64,000 nt of DNA, from positions 248,001 to 312,000 of the forward strand of contig NZ_JACRWE010000004.1 in assembly GCF_014323405.1 (NCBI RefSeq), read 5' to 3'. Position numbers and translations under genes: made by a program. The notes under the pieces are model-generated. The model saw only the letters and a list, made by a program, of their open reading frames with translations, made no database searches and was not told the DNA's origin. Positions 8,898-20,126 of this stretch are shown here, piece by piece. Origin of the DNA: Romboutsia faecis (lineage in GTDB: Bacteria; Bacillota; Clostridia; Peptostreptococcales; Peptostreptococcaceae). How positions within the stretch are numbered: position 1 is the first letter of the stretch; every line of letters begins with the position of its first letter.

Positions 8898-8924
8898 AGT
8901 GATCTATCTATGGTCACTTTTTTT
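8896..8924 (+). terminator. Terminator after the ABC-F remnant
   Basis: AAAGTGAT and GGTCACTTT arms are followed by a run of T residues, apparently the surviving terminator of the decayed gene. Confidence 0.7.
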
Positions 8925-9008
8925 ATAAAATACAAAATATTAATGTAAAACACAGGTTATTACAATATTCGACAAATAAAATGATGTATTATAGTAAAGT
9001 ATGGAAAC

Positions 9009-9047
9009 ATAAGCAAAATGCTTATACCAAAGCTACTTTTAGGCTTT
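9009..9047 (+). promoter_or_regulatory. Two-hairpin leader before the lipoprotein gene
   Basis: ATAAGCA-AAA-TGCTTAT (9009-9025) forms a perfect 7-bp hairpin, and AAAGC...GCTTT (9029-9047) a second, shorter one. Both lie directly before the GGGGGAGG ribosome site of the gene at 9074. I do not recognise a known riboswitch class. Confidence 0.4.
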
Positions 9048-9073
9048 AAATTTGGGGGAGGACTAATATAAAA

Positions 9074-9799
9074 ATGAAAAAAGGAATTATGCTTTCAATA
9101 ATGATGACATTTATGTTAATGCTAGTAGGATGTATTGATGCAGACATAACGTTAGACTTAGATAAAGATGGAACAGGAAGAATGATAATTGAAATGGTTG
9201 CACTAGATGAAATGATGAACAAACTAACTCAGGAAGAAATAGCAGCCTTAGAAAAAGAGTATGAAAAAGTTGAGATAATAGAAGAAGAAGGTAGATACGG
9301 ATATAAATTAACAACAAAAAAAGAAAATTTATCAGAACTTAATGAAGATGCTACTGATAGCTTAGATAGTAACTTTGATTATGACGAATATGTAAATTTA
9401 ACTGAAGAAAAAGGGTTATTTACAAATACATATAAAGTGAATTTAAACTTAAAAGAGGCCATGTTAGGTGAATTATCTGTTGAAGAAAAAAGTATGTTAG
9501 CACTTATAGGTGGTTCAGCTAATATAGGTATACATATAAAGACTCCTATAGAGCTAGAAGAGAGCAACGCAACAAGTGTAACTGAAGAAAATGACAAGTA
9601 CGTTTATAATTGGGACTATAATTTATCAAATATGGGTAGTATAAGTGCCACTATGAAAGCTCCAAATATAATAAATATAGGAATAGCAATAGTACTAGTT
9701 ATAGCAGTTGTTGTAGGTATATTAGCTGTGATAAGAAAGAAGAATAAAAAAGAAAATTTAGATTCAGATATAAATAAAGATGATAATACAGAAGAATAA
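9074..9799 (+). CDS. LppM-like lipoprotein with C-terminal membrane anchor
   Basis: The 241-residue protein has a lipoprotein signal (MKKGIMLSIMMTFMLMLVGC; lipobox LVGC, lipidated Cys20). Its beta-rich extracellular domain begins ITLDLDKDGTGRMIIEM, which resembles the LppM/DUF3153 fold. Near the C-terminus is one membrane helix (IGIAIVLVIAVVVGILAVI) followed by a lysine-rich then acidic tail. It is therefore probably anchored at both ends, with the body outside the membrane. A strong GGGGGAGG ribosome site precedes the ATG. The function is unknown; LppM domains have been linked to phosphoinositide binding and envelope roles in mycobacteria, which need not apply here. Confidence 0.75.
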   Translation: MKKGIMLSIMMTFMLMLVGCIDADITLDLDKDGTGRMIIEMVALDEMMNKLTQEEIAALEKEYEKVEIIEEEGRYGYKLTTKKENLSELNEDATDSLDSNFDYDEYVNLTEEKGLFTNTYKVNLNLKEAMLGELSVEEKSMLALIGGSANIGIHIKTPIELEESNATSVTEENDKYVYNWDYNLSNMGSISATMKAPNIINIGIAIVLVIAVVVGILAVIRKKNKKENLDSDINKDDNTEE

Positions 9800-9836
9800 T
9801 ATTAATATAAAGTAATTATGTAATAAACAAGCAATA

Positions 9837-9882
9837 AAAACAGCTAGAACTATTGGAATAATCTAAGGTATAGCTGTTTTTT
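9837..9882 (+). terminator. Terminator after the LppM-like gene
   Basis: Arms AAAACAGCTA and TAGCTGTTTT end in a T run; the loop is long (about 24 nt). Confidence 0.7.
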
Positions 9883-10031
9883 ATATACTTTAATTACTAA
9901 TATATTAATATTTTTATCTATATATCTAAATATTTCTTAGTCTTATTTATAATAATCGATGTAAAGCATGAAAAACACAGAAGAAAATAATCGACATAAT
10001 TCAGAATATAGCATTTGGATAATCAAGTTAA

Positions 10032-10958
10032 TTATACACTACTAAATTTATCGCGAACAATCTCTAAAAATATATTATCAGCTTTAGATAGAAAAGAATT
10101 TTTTAAAGTAGCTATACACATAATCCAACTAGCCTCATACTTTTTATCTAGCATAAAATAAGTAGGTGGAAATTCCTGAGAAGCAAGCTTTGAATATTGT
10201 AGGGGAATAAAAGTAATCCCTAATCCTTGAGAAGCAAGACGTTTAGCAGCTTCAAAGTTCTTAACTGTTAATACTATATTAGGATGTATATTAGCCAAAC
10301 TAAGAATATTATCAGAAATATGTCTAATTCTTTGTTCTTTATTAAGCATTACAAAATCTGAATTTCTGAATAACTCTAGATCAATATATGGATACTCTTG
10401 ATTTGAAACTTTTTTACCATGTTTAGCTAGAGGATGATCCTTGCTCATAGCTAATAAAAAAGGATCATTTACTAATGACTCATAATCAATAGCAACATTT
10501 TTCTTTGATTTAGGTTCATGCATAATAGCAAAATCTATTTCTCCTGAAAGTAATGATTTTTCAAGTTCAGTTGAGTTTTTTTCAATTACATAAATATCAA
10601 TAAAAGGACAAATCTCTTTAAACTTAGGAATTACTAAAGGTAATACGTATACAGATAAGTGAGTAGTTATTCCAAGATTTATCTTACCTGTTCTCATATC
10701 ATTAATATCACTAACTTCTAGTTTAAAGTCTTCATACATTTTTAAAACTTGACCTGCCATTTTACAATACTTTTCTCCTGCAAATGTTAGCAATAAACCA
10801 GAGCTAGTACGCTTAAATAGTACCGTTCCTAAAGATGATTCTATACGTTGGATAGCCTGGCTTAAAGACGGTTGAGAGATATAAAGTTTCTTAGCAGCTT
10901 TAGAAATACTTTTTTCTTCGGCAATTGTCTTTACATATAACAATTCTTTATGTGTCAT
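10032..10958 (-). CDS. LysR-type transcriptional regulator, divergent from the hydratase gene
   Basis: A 308-residue LysR protein: an N-terminal winged HTH (KTIAEEKSISKAAKKLYISQPSLSQAIQRIESSLGTVLFKRT) is followed by the two-lobed LysR substrate-binding domain (GKINLGITTHLSVYVLPLVIPKF ...). It is divergently oriented to the aconitase-family hydratase and CitMHS transporter genes, the classic arrangement for a LysR activator of those genes. Its co-inducer is therefore likely an organic acid such as citrate or a related tricarboxylate. This assignment is inference from gene order. An inverted repeat in the shared intergenic region is the likely operator. Confidence 0.9.
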   Translation of the reverse strand: MTHKELLYVKTIAEEKSISKAAKKLYISQPSLSQAIQRIESSLGTVLFKRTSSGLLLTFAGEKYCKMAGQVLKMYEDFKLEVSDINDMRTGKINLGITTHLSVYVLPLVIPKFKEICPFIDIYVIEKNSTELEKSLLSGEIDFAIMHEPKSKKNVAIDYESLVNDPFLLAMSKDHPLAKHGKKVSNQEYPYIDLELFRNSDFVMLNKEQRIRHISDNILSLANIHPNIVLTVKNFEAAKRLASQGLGITFIPLQYSKLASQEFPPTYFMLDKKYEASWIMCIATLKNSFLSKADNIFLEIVRDKFSSV

Positions 10959-11032
10959 AACATCTCCTTAAGTTTGGTGAATTTTATAGAAATATGATAG
11001 CACACTATATGATATGAGAACAGTATTAAAGG

Positions 11033-11049
11033 TATAGGTATTTCCTATA
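11033..11049. promoter_or_regulatory. Candidate LysR operator (inverted repeat)
   Basis: TATAGG-TATTT-CCTATA is a perfect 6-bp inverted repeat with a 5-bp centre in the 203-bp region between the divergent regulator and hydratase genes. The size and symmetry fit LysR recognition sites. Confidence 0.55.
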
Positions 11050-11161
11050 GGTGCTATTAGGGATTAAGTATTTGTTTATAATTTAAGGGTATTATAAAAT
11101 ACAATTATAGACAAAGAATTAACAAATGAACTAGTTTACAGAATATGGAGGAGTACAGAAT

Positions 11162-13471
11162 ATGGTAAAGACATATGATAGTGTAAAACTATATAACAGT
11201 GGTGTATACCTAGTAGATGGAAAAGAAATAGTACCTGATACTGAGACAGAAAAACTTTCTTCTATGGTAGAATTTGCACCAACTAAAGAAGATGCCAAAA
11301 AAGGAACAATAGCTTACTCAATATTAGAGGCTCATAATACTTCAGATAATATGGATAAGCTTAAAATAAAATTTGATGCAATGGCATCGCATGATATTAC
11401 ATATGTAGGAATAATACAAACTGCAAAAGCGAGTGGACTGGAAAAGTTTCCGATACCTTATGTATTAACTAACTGCCATAATACTTTATGTGCAGTGGGT
11501 GGAACAATAAACGAAGATGACCATATGTTTGGATTATCTGCAGCTAAAAAATATGGCGGAATATATGTGCCACCACATATAGGTGTAATTCATCAATACA
11601 TGAGAGAAATGATGGCCGGATGTGGAAAAATGATATTAGGTTCAGACAGCCACACTCGTTATGGAGCTCTTGGAACGATGGCAATTGGAGAAGGTGGAGG
11701 AGAGTTAGTTAAACAGTTACTATGTGATACTTACGATGTAGATTATCCAGACGTAGTTGGTATTTATTTGATAGGAAAACCTAATCCTGGAGTTGGACCA
11801 CAAGATATAGCACTTGCTATAATCGGGAAAGTATTTAAATGTGGATACGTTAAGAATAAAGTAATGGAATTTGTAGGACCTGGTGTATCAAATCTTTCAA
11901 CAGATTATAGAAATGGTATAGATGTAATGACAACTGAAACAACGTGTTTAACATCTATATGGAGAACTGATGAAGATACTAAGTCATACTTAACTGCTCA
12001 TAGAAGAGAAGATGATTACAAAGAGTTAAATCCTGCAAAAGTAGCATATTATGACGGTATGGTTTATGTAGATTTAAGTGAAGTAAAGCCAATGATAGCT
12101 CTACCATTCCATCCAAGTAATGTTTATGAAATAGAAACACTAAATGAAAACTTAGAAGAAATTTTACGCGAAATAGAAGTAGAGGGAGCTAAAATAATAG
12201 ATAACCCCAATATAGAATTTAAATTAACAGATAAAATTGTTGATGGAAAATTAAAAGTTGAACAAGGTATAATAGCTGGATGTGCTGGAGGTACTTATAG
12301 TAGCATAATGGATGCAGCATCTATTATAAAAGGCAAAAGCTGTGGAAATGATGAATTCTCATTATCAGTATATCCATCATCTCAACCAGTAATGATGGAA
12401 TTAGTTAAAAATGGAGCTATATCTGAATTTATGGCAGCTGGTGCAACTATAAGAACTGCTTTCTGTGGACCGTGTTTTGGTGCAGGTGATACACCAGCAA
12501 ATGGGGCTTTAAGTATAAGGCATACAACAAGAAACTTCCCAAATAGAGAGGGATCAAAGCCTGGAAATGGACAAATATCTTCAGTTGCACTTATGGATGC
12601 TAGAAGTATAGCAGCTACAGCAGCTAATGGAGGATTCATAACACCTGCAACATCACTAGATGTTGAATACAACTGTCCAGAAATAAAATTCGATAGTACT
12701 TCATATGACAATAGAGTATATAACGGATATAAAGTATTTAAAGAAAATGAATTAAAATATGGACCAAATATAAAAGATTGGCCTAAAATGAGTGAATTAA
12801 CAGACAACATATTAATGCAAGTTGCATCACTAATAACAGATGAAGTAACTACAACAGATGAACTAATACCTTCAGGAGAAACTTCTTCTTATCGTTCAAA
12901 TCCATTAGGTCTTGCAGAGTTTACATTATCAAGAAGAGATCCTGAATATGTATCAAGAGCGAAAGTAGTTAATAAATTAGAAAAAGCTAGGGTTGAAGGT
13001 ATAGACCCTACAACTATCGATGTTAATTTATTTGAAGTTTTCAATAAAATAAGAACAATAGAAGGCTCTAATGAAGTAAACCCACTTGAAACTGGTTTAG
13101 GAAGTGTTGTATATGCAGTAAAACCTGGTGATGGCTCAGCAAGAGAGCAAGCTGCAAGTTGTCAAAGGGTATTAGGGGGTATAGCGAATATCGCTAGAGA
13201 ATATGCAACTAAGCGTTATCGTTCAAACTTAATGAACTGGGGTATGATACCATTCTTGCTAGATGAAATGCCTGAGTTTGAAGTTGGAGATTATATATAT
13301 GTTCCAAATATAAAAAATATGCTAGATGGAAATATGGATAAAATACCAGCGTACATAATAGGTAAAGAAGTAAAAGCATTTAATCTACATATAGCAAACA
13401 TGACTTCAGATGAAAAGTCTATAGTTAAAGCTGGTTGCTTAATAAATCATAATAGAAACAAAAGAAAATAG
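11162..13471 (+). CDS. Aconitase-family hydratase (YbhJ-like)
   Basis: This 769-residue protein has the aconitase/IPM-isomerase architecture. The [4Fe-4S] ligands are Cys374 (GCAGGTYSS) and Cys435 and Cys438 (FCGPCFGAG), with the canonical ~60-residue and CxxC spacing. [20 protein letters not shown] is the typical substrate-site block, and a swivelling C-terminal domain follows. The size and the start VDGKEI resemble the YbhJ group rather than housekeeping aconitase, whose natural substrate is not settled. A CitMHS transporter follows and a LysR regulator is divergent, suggesting use of citrate or another tricarboxylate or hydroxy acid. GGAGG precedes the ATG. Confidence 0.85.
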   Translation: MVKTYDSVKLYNSGVYLVDGKEIVPDTETEKLSSMVEFAPTKEDAKKGTIAYSILEAHNTSDNMDKLKIKFDAMASHDITYVGIIQTAKASGLEKFPIPYVLTNCHNTLCAVGGTINEDDHMFGLSAAKKYGGIYVPPHIGVIHQYMREMMAGCGKMILGSDSHTRYGALGTMAIGEGGGELVKQLLCDTYDVDYPDVVGIYLIGKPNPGVGPQDIALAIIGKVFKCGYVKNKVMEFVGPGVSNLSTDYRNGIDVMTTETTCLTSIWRTDEDTKSYLTAHRREDDYKELNPAKVAYYDGMVYVDLSEVKPMIALPFHPSNVYEIETLNENLEEILREIEVEGAKIIDNPNIEFKLTDKIVDGKLKVEQGIIAGCAGGTYSSIMDAASIIKGKSCGNDEFSLSVYPSSQPVMMELVKNGAISEFMAAGATIRTAFCGPCFGAGDTPANGALSIRHTTRNFPNREGSKPGNGQISSVALMDARSIAATAANGGFITPATSLDVEYNCPEIKFDSTSYDNRVYNGYKVFKENELKYGPNIKDWPKMSELTDNILMQVASLITDEVTTTDELIPSGETSSYRSNPLGLAEFTLSRRDPEYVSRAKVVNKLEKARVEGIDPTTIDVNLFEVFNKIRTIEGSNEVNPLETGLGSVVYAVKPGDGSAREQAASCQRVLGGIANIAREYATKRYRSNLMNWGMIPFLLDEMPEFEVGDYIYVPNIKNMLDGNMDKIPAYIIGKEVKAFNLHIANMTSDEKSIVKAGCLINHNRNKRK

Positions 13472-13496
13472 CCAACAATATGTATACTTAATTTCT

Positions 13497-13534
13497 AATA
13501 TATACCCTATGTCATAGTGTATAGGGTATATATT
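13497..13534 (+). terminator. Hairpin between hydratase and CitMHS genes
   Basis: AATATATACCCTAT and its complement form a 14-bp stem 26 bp after the hydratase stop. It lacks a strong T run, so it could be a processing or attenuation hairpin rather than a full terminator. The remaining ~160 bp before the transporter gene probably hold its own promoter. Confidence 0.6.
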
Positions 13535-13693
13535 AAAATCTTTCAAATTAAAAAAGAATTTAAGATGAGATTTTAAAAGGCTAATTAAGATTTATACATT
13601 TTTATATAATTAATTTTCTAATTAGGAAAACGATATCTTAAAATTAAAAATATTTATAGTAAATATGAAAATACATAGTTTGGGGAGGAAAAT

Positions 13694-15016
13694 ATGTTAT
13701 CAATCATAGGATATGTAATGCTATTGTCAATGATTTACTTATTATTAAAAGGAAAGTCAAGTCCAATTGTATTATTTATAAGTTTACCAATATTAGCAGG
13801 ACTTTTAGGTGGATTTTCACCTGTAGAAATAGGGGAATTCGCAGCAGCAGGATTAGAAAAAACAACTTCAAATGCAGTTTTATTTATTTTCTCAATAACT
13901 TATTTTGGAATAATGAATGATGCAGGAATGTTTGATATATTAATAGATAAATTGGTTAAAAAAGCAGGAAATAGTGTAGTTGCAATTACGGTTGTAACTG
14001 CAATAATAGGAATAATAGGTCATTTAGATGGTGCAACTGCTACAACAGTTTTAGTTACTATACCAGCTATGTTACCTTTATATAAGAAGCTTAATATAAG
14101 ACCTCAAGTATTACTACTAATAGTGGCAGCTGCTATGGGTGTAATGAACTTATTACCTTGGGGAGGTCCGACAGCAAGAACAGCTGTAGTTTTAGGAATT
14201 GAAGCCAATGAATTATGGAAAGTATTAATACCAATACAAATCGTAGGAGTATTTACAACTGTAGGACTAGCTGTAATACTTGGTAGCATCGAAAAGAAAC
14301 GTGGTGCAGGATTTGATTCTAGTAAATTATCTAATGAAAATAATTTAGCAACAGCTGAGTTAGCAGCTACTATGACAGCAGATGAATTAAGTCTTAAAAG
14401 ACCTAAGCTTTCTTGGTTTAATATCTTATTAACTGGATGTGTAATAGGCGTACTTGTTGCAGATATAATGCCTGCATACATCGTATTTATGGCTGCATTA
14501 TCTATAGCGATAATAGTTAACTACCCAAATAAAAAAGATCAAGAATCTCGTATAAAAGCTCATGCTCCAGCGGCATTATTAATTTCAGCAACAATGTTAG
14601 CATCAGGTGTATTTGTAGGTGTACTTGGAGAAAGTGGAATGTTAGATGCAATGGCTAAAACATTATTAAGCTTAATACCAAGTTTCTTAGCACCATTTAT
14701 ACATTTAATAATGGGAGTAGTTGCTCTTCCAATAGGTATGTTCTTAGGAACTGATGCATATTTCTATGGATTACTGCCATTAGTTATAGAAGTTGCTCAA
14801 ACATATGGAATAACAGCAATGAATGTTGCTTTAACTATGATACTTGGAAAAAATGTTGCCCTATTAATAAGTCCATTAGTACCAGCTACATTCTTAGCTA
14901 CAGGGCTTGCTGATGTAGAGTTAAAAGATCATATAAAATTCTGTTTTGGATGGTTATTTGCAATAAGTTTAATAATGTTAGCTTTCGGAATAGTATTTAG
15001 AATAGTATCTATATAA
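13694..15016 (+). CDS. CitMHS-family citrate-metal:H+ symporter
   Basis: The 440-residue protein has about twelve hydrophobic segments. Features of the CitMHS family include the start MLSIIGYVMLLSMIYLLLKGK, FSITYFGIMNDAGMFDILI, GHLDGATATTVLVTIPAMLPLY and LLPWGGPTARTA. These transporters import citrate as a complex with a divalent cation, driven by protons. The upstream aconitase-like hydratase and LysR regulator support an organic-acid uptake and metabolism unit. A GGGGAGGAAAAT site lies just before the ATG. Specificity among citrate, isocitrate or related acids cannot be decided. Confidence 0.88.
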   Translation: MLSIIGYVMLLSMIYLLLKGKSSPIVLFISLPILAGLLGGFSPVEIGEFAAAGLEKTTSNAVLFIFSITYFGIMNDAGMFDILIDKLVKKAGNSVVAITVVTAIIGIIGHLDGATATTVLVTIPAMLPLYKKLNIRPQVLLLIVAAAMGVMNLLPWGGPTARTAVVLGIEANELWKVLIPIQIVGVFTTVGLAVILGSIEKKRGAGFDSSKLSNENNLATAELAATMTADELSLKRPKLSWFNILLTGCVIGVLVADIMPAYIVFMAALSIAIIVNYPNKKDQESRIKAHAPAALLISATMLASGVFVGVLGESGMLDAMAKTLLSLIPSFLAPFIHLIMGVVALPIGMFLGTDAYFYGLLPLVIEVAQTYGITAMNVALTMILGKNVALLISPLVPATFLATGLADVELKDHIKFCFGWLFAISLIMLAFGIVFRIVSI

Positions 15017-15055
15017 TAGAGATACTTCAAAAAATATATAACTCAAGAAATTATG

Positions 15056-15083
15056 GGACTGAAGAAATTCTTCAGTCCTTTTT
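15056..15083 (+). terminator. Terminator after the CitMHS gene
   Basis: GGACTGAAGAA and TTCTTCAGTCC make an 11-bp stem with a tiny loop, followed by TTTTT. Confidence 0.9.
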
Positions 15084-15158
15084 AATTAAAAAGAAATTAT
15101 ATAATAAGCAAGCTAATTTAGATTGTGCTATAGTTATAAATGATAGGGGGGGAGAAAT

Positions 15159-16040
15159 TTGAAGTTATATAAACCTGGAATGAGAACAATAAAAACAGGA
15201 ATAGGGGTAATGCTATGTGTTTTGTTGGGATATCTGAATTTTAATTTAGTTGATAAAACATTTTATGCAGCAATAGCTTGTGTTGTATGTATGCAGACTA
15301 CGGTTAAAGGTTCTTTTACAGTAGGTATAAATAGGCTGAAAGGTACATTTATAGGTGGATTAGTAGGATTCTTGTTTGCCCTTATAGATCCAGGAAATCC
15401 AATATTATCTTGTTTAGGTATAATTACAACCATATATATTTGTAATTTAATAAAAATAAATAAATCCATAACAATAGCTTGTGTAGTATATTGTGCAATA
15501 CATTTAGGCATAGGTACAGCTGATCCTGTTTATTACTCTGTACATAGAATAATAGATACTTCTATAGGGGTTTTAATAGGAATAGGTGTAAATTACCTTA
15601 TTTATAGACCTGACTACCTAGGTAGAATACACAATGAAATTAAAATAATAGAAAACACATCTATAAAATTATTAAAAAAAGAAATAGAAATGGGTGTAGA
15701 TATAGATATCTCATCTTTACAAAATGAAATTACAAAACTAGAAGGGTTATACAAAAACTTTTTAGATGAGTTAGAATATAGAAATGATGAAGTTGATGAT
15801 AAAGAAATAAATAGGATAATAAAGACATGTAAACAAATATATATGCATCTTCAAGTTTTAGGACATATGAAAGATAAGTGTTACTTAAATCAAGAAAATT
15901 TTATTAAATCAAAAGACTTATATTATGAGTTAGCTAGTGATGTAGAAGTAAAAGAAGATATAAGCCCAGTGTATAACTATCATATAAGCATGATAATAGA
16001 AAAAATTAATGATATTCGTGACATTGATGATAAATTATAG
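15159..16040 (+). CDS. FUSC/aromatic-acid exporter (ArAE_1)-like membrane protein
   Basis: This 293-residue protein starts at a TTG preceded by the strong GGGGGGGAG site. The N-terminal ~145 residues form four to six membrane segments of the ArAE_1/FUSC type (RTIKTGIGVMLCVLLGYLNF; ACVVCMQTTVKGSFTVGINRLKGTFIGG; HRIIDTSIGVLIGIGVNYLIY). The C-terminal ~140 residues form a cytoplasmic helical, coiled-coil-like domain. Relatives are described as putative aromatic-acid or small-molecule exporters. It is isolated between two terminators, so the context gives no substrate. Confidence 0.8.
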   Translation: MKLYKPGMRTIKTGIGVMLCVLLGYLNFNLVDKTFYAAIACVVCMQTTVKGSFTVGINRLKGTFIGGLVGFLFALIDPGNPILSCLGIITTIYICNLIKINKSITIACVVYCAIHLGIGTADPVYYSVHRIIDTSIGVLIGIGVNYLIYRPDYLGRIHNEIKIIENTSIKLLKKEIEMGVDIDISSLQNEITKLEGLYKNFLDELEYRNDEVDDKEINRIIKTCKQIYMHLQVLGHMKDKCYLNQENFIKSKDLYYELASDVEVKEDISPVYNYHISMIIEKINDIRDIDDKL

Positions 16041-16080
16041 CAATATTTAAATGATAAATAGTTCTATAACTTAATTTAAT

Positions 16081-16119
16081 AAAAAGGTATCTTAAAAATT
16101 ATTTTAAGATACCTTTTTT
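16081..16119 (+). terminator. Terminator after the FUSC-like gene
   Basis: AAAAAGGTATCTTAAAA and its complement form a long stem ending in TTTTTT. Confidence 0.9.
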
Positions 16120-16267
16120 ATTTGAAAAACTCTATATGGAAAATAGGCAAAAGTTAATCTTATATCAATTGAATATTATTTTAGCACTAGTAATAAATAA
16201 AAATAAAATCTGAGATACTAATTAAAGTAATAGAACATATTTCTAATTTATATAGAAAGGATAATGA

Positions 16268-17533
<1,266 letters not shown>

Positions 17534-17552
17534 AAATAATTAATTATATAAT

Positions 17553-17590
17553 AAAAGTAAGCCCTTATATTTTATAAAGACTTACTTTTT
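17553..17590. terminator. Bidirectional terminator between P450 and MgtC genes
   Basis: AAAAGTAAG and CTTACTTTT arms lie between the convergent genes and finish within 2 bp of the MgtC stop. Confidence 0.75.
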
Positions 17591-17591
17591 A

Positions 17592-18266
17592 TTATATCTC
17601 TAAGGTTTTTACAAGAGGATTATCATTAAATAGTTTTATTAGGTTTGATTTATTATAACCTTTAGGTAGTTTGGCATATATAATTACTTCGAGAAAAAAT
17701 CCATCAAGATTATTTACTTTCATATTTATAATATCAATTTTATCATTTTTAAGTGTATCTTCAATAGAAGTTACAGAATCAGAGGTATTGCGAATTTTAA
17801 TACGAAGCTGTTCAGCTATAGGAAGCTTTATCCACCATCTACTTCTATGAAGTAAAAATTGGGCAATAAGTATAATAATACTCGAAACAATACCAAGTAA
17901 GTATAATCCACAACCTATTGCAAGGCCAATACCAGATGTAGCCCACATACCCGCAGCTGTAGTAAGGCCACTTATTGATTGATTTCTAACAAATATTAAA
18001 CCTGCTCCTAAAAAACCAACACCACTAACAACTTGTGCAGCAACACGAGCAGGATCAAGCCCTATACCTGGAGTACCTAAAATATCATAAAAACCATACT
18101 TAGAAATAATTATTATAAGTGCTGATGTAAGAGCAACTATAAAATGTGTTCTAATTCCAGCTTCTTTTAATTTATTTTTTCTTTCATATCCAATCATAGC
18201 TCCACAAAAACCAGCAACAAGGACTCTAACTATATATTCAAGTTGAGCTAATATATAATCATTCAT
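17592..18266 (-). CDS. MgtC/SapB family membrane protein
   Basis: This 224-residue protein has an N-terminal MgtC domain with four or five membrane helices (LVAGFCGAMIGYERKNKLKEAGIRTHFIVALTSALIIIISKYGF; VAAQVVSGVGFLGAGLIF; GLTTAAGMWATSGIGLAIGCGLY). A soluble C-terminal ~80-residue regulatory domain follows. MgtC proteins are linked to magnesium homeostasis and inhibition of F-type ATP synthase in other bacteria. GGGGGA precedes the ATG. The 415-bp upstream region holds two hairpins but no recognised Mg2+ riboswitch. Confidence 0.88.
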   Translation of the reverse strand: MNDYILAQLEYIVRVLVAGFCGAMIGYERKNKLKEAGIRTHFIVALTSALIIIISKYGFYDILGTPGIGLDPARVAAQVVSGVGFLGAGLIFVRNQSISGLTTAAGMWATSGIGLAIGCGLYLLGIVSSIIILIAQFLLHRSRWWIKLPIAEQLRIKIRNTSDSVTSIEDTLKNDKIDIINMKVNNLDGFFLEVIIYAKLPKGYNKSNLIKLFNDNPLVKTLEI

Positions 18267-18375
18267 TTATTTATCCCCCTTTAGTATATTTTATATATTG
18301 AATAAGGTTATATTTTTAATTATTGATAGTTTTATCTTTAAATTTTTATACTTATTTAAGAATTATATTATTTTA

Positions 18376-18431
18376 AGATATTCTCAAGAATATCTACTTA
18401 ATTTATATAAAATTAATTTTTATAAATTAAG
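18376..18431. other. Two adjacent hairpins in a 415-bp gene-free region
   Basis: AGATATTC-TCAA-GAATATCT (18376-18395) and CTTAATTTATA...TATAAATTAAG (18397-18431) are adjacent inverted repeats within 18267-18681, the divergent region between the MgtC and SstT genes. Neither has a clear T run. They could lie in the MgtC leader or act as operators. I see no gene in the rest of the interval. Confidence 0.45.
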
Positions 18432-18681
18432 CAGATTATATATATGTATATTAAAATATAAATAAAATATTACTATTTTATTAAAAAAATAATAAAAAAT
18501 GAAAAAAGTTTTTTAAAAAATAAAATAATGAATATGTTGCAAACACTAGATATATTAATCAAAACAATAATTAAAATATAAAAAAATAGAAAAATAAAAC
18601 GTTTTCCATTGCAAATTTTGTCGTATAATGGTAATATGTGTATAGTTAATAATATAACAAAACAATAATGAGGAGAATAAG

Positions 18682-19911
18682 ATGAACACATTAGTAAACA
18701 AATGGAATAATATAAGTTTAGTAAAAAGAATCATAATCGGTCTTACAGTAGGTATAATTTTAGCATTAACAATTCCTGATGTTGTATCACCAATTGCATT
18801 ATTAGGATCATTATTCGTAGGAGCATTAAAAGCAGTGGCTCCAATCTTAGTATTCTTCTTAGTTATGTCGGCTATATGTCAGCATAAAGAGGGGCAAAAA
18901 ACAAACATGAAGTCAATAATCATGTTATATCTTTTAGGTACATTAATAGCAGGTATAGTTGCTGTTGTTGGAAGTTTCCTATTCCCAATTAAATTAACAT
19001 TAGTTGCAGGAGCAGAAGGTGTAACACCACCAGGTGGAGTTGGAGAGGTTCTGAAAACGTTATTAATGAATGTAGTGGATAATCCAGTAAATGCTCTTTC
19101 TAGTGCAAACTACATAGGAATATTAACTTGGGCTTTAATATTAGGTATGGCACTTAAGAATGCTAGCGATACTACAAAGCAAGTTATCGTAAATATTTCA
19201 GACGCTGTATCTCAAGTAGTTAGATGGATAATCAACTTAGCTCCATTCGGTATAATGGGATTAGTATTTGATACTATAGCTACAGCAGGTATAGAATCAT
19301 TATTCAGTTATGGTAAATTAATAGTATTATTAGTTGGATGTATGGCATTCGTTGCTTTAGTAGTGAATCCAATAATAACTTTCATAGCAATACGTAAAAA
19401 TCCATATCCATTAGTATTTAGATGTTTAAGAGAAAGTGGTCTTACTGCATTCTTCACTCGTAGTTCTGCTGCGAATATACCAGTAAATATGGGATTATGT
19501 AAAGATTTAGGATTAAATAAAGATACGTATTCAGTTTCAATACCACTTGGAGCAACAATAAACATGGGTGGAGCAGCTATAACAATATCTGTTTTAGCAC
19601 TTGCTGCAGCTCATACATTAGGGGTAAAAGTTGATATAGGAACTGCAATAATACTAAGTGTACTTTCAGCTGTTAGTGCATGTGGGGCTTCAGGAGTTGC
19701 AGGAGGATCATTATTATTAGTACCACTTGCTTGTAGTTTATTTGGTATACCAAATGACATAGCAATGCAAGTAGTTGGAGTAGGATTTATAGTGGGGGTT
19801 ATACAAGATTCTTGTGAAACTGCTCTTAACTCATCAACTGACGTTCTTTACACAGCAGTAGCTGAGTTTGGAAAAAGACGTAAAGAAGAAGTTAAAAAAA
19901 TAGCTAGTTAA
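18682..19911 (+). CDS. sstT: Sodium:serine/threonine symporter SstT
   Basis: A 409-residue DAACS-family transporter closely following SstT: N-terminal [20 protein letters not shown], then [13 protein letters not shown], the hairpin [15 protein letters not shown] and the Na+-site helices with [13 protein letters not shown] and [17 protein letters not shown]. It imports serine and threonine with Na+. ATG follows a GAGGAG site. Serine and threonine are good fermentation substrates for clostridia. It is monocistronic with a strong terminator. Confidence 0.93.
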   Translation: MNTLVNKWNNISLVKRIIIGLTVGIILALTIPDVVSPIALLGSLFVGALKAVAPILVFFLVMSAICQHKEGQKTNMKSIIMLYLLGTLIAGIVAVVGSFLFPIKLTLVAGAEGVTPPGGVGEVLKTLLMNVVDNPVNALSSANYIGILTWALILGMALKNASDTTKQVIVNISDAVSQVVRWIINLAPFGIMGLVFDTIATAGIESLFSYGKLIVLLVGCMAFVALVVNPIITFIAIRKNPYPLVFRCLRESGLTAFFTRSSAANIPVNMGLCKDLGLNKDTYSVSIPLGATINMGGAAITISVLALAAAHTLGVKVDIGTAIILSVLSAVSACGASGVAGGSLLLVPLACSLFGIPNDIAMQVVGVGFIVGVIQDSCETALNSSTDVLYTAVAEFGKRRKEEVKKIAS

Positions 19912-19918
19912 TTATATA

Positions 19919-19953
19919 AAAAAGCTGTGATTGCTGAAATCACAGCTTTTTTA
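19919..19953 (+). terminator. Terminator after sstT
   Basis: AAAAAAGCTGTGATT and AATCACAGCTTTTTT form a strong stem with a T run. Confidence 0.92.
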
Positions 19954-20126
19954 TTTTACCTAACTTATTACAGATAATAATATTATGTGTAACTATTAAC
20001 CTAGATAAATCTATTATTCGAAAATAAATTACTAGAAATTAAACTCAACTCAATTGTATTATTATTATGCTATAATTAATTTTACAGTGGCATATGGGGA
20101 AAATAGATATAAAAGGGGGGATTGGT

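Noticed and set aside
9000..9060. A second c-di-GMP riboswitch before the lipoprotein gene
   Set aside because: It contains CCAAAGCTA-like bases but lacks the GACGCAAAGC core, the tetraloop-receptor pair and the closing P1 helix.
12382..12810. A 142-codon minus-strand open frame inside the hydratase gene
   Set aside because: It lies over conserved Fe-S and substrate-binding codons of the hydratase and has no ribosome site.
20094..20126. Eleven-codon N-terminal extension of MetA
   Set aside because: No ribosome site precedes it, whereas GGGGGG precedes the ATG at 20127, and the shorter form puts Glu111 and Cys142 at family positions.
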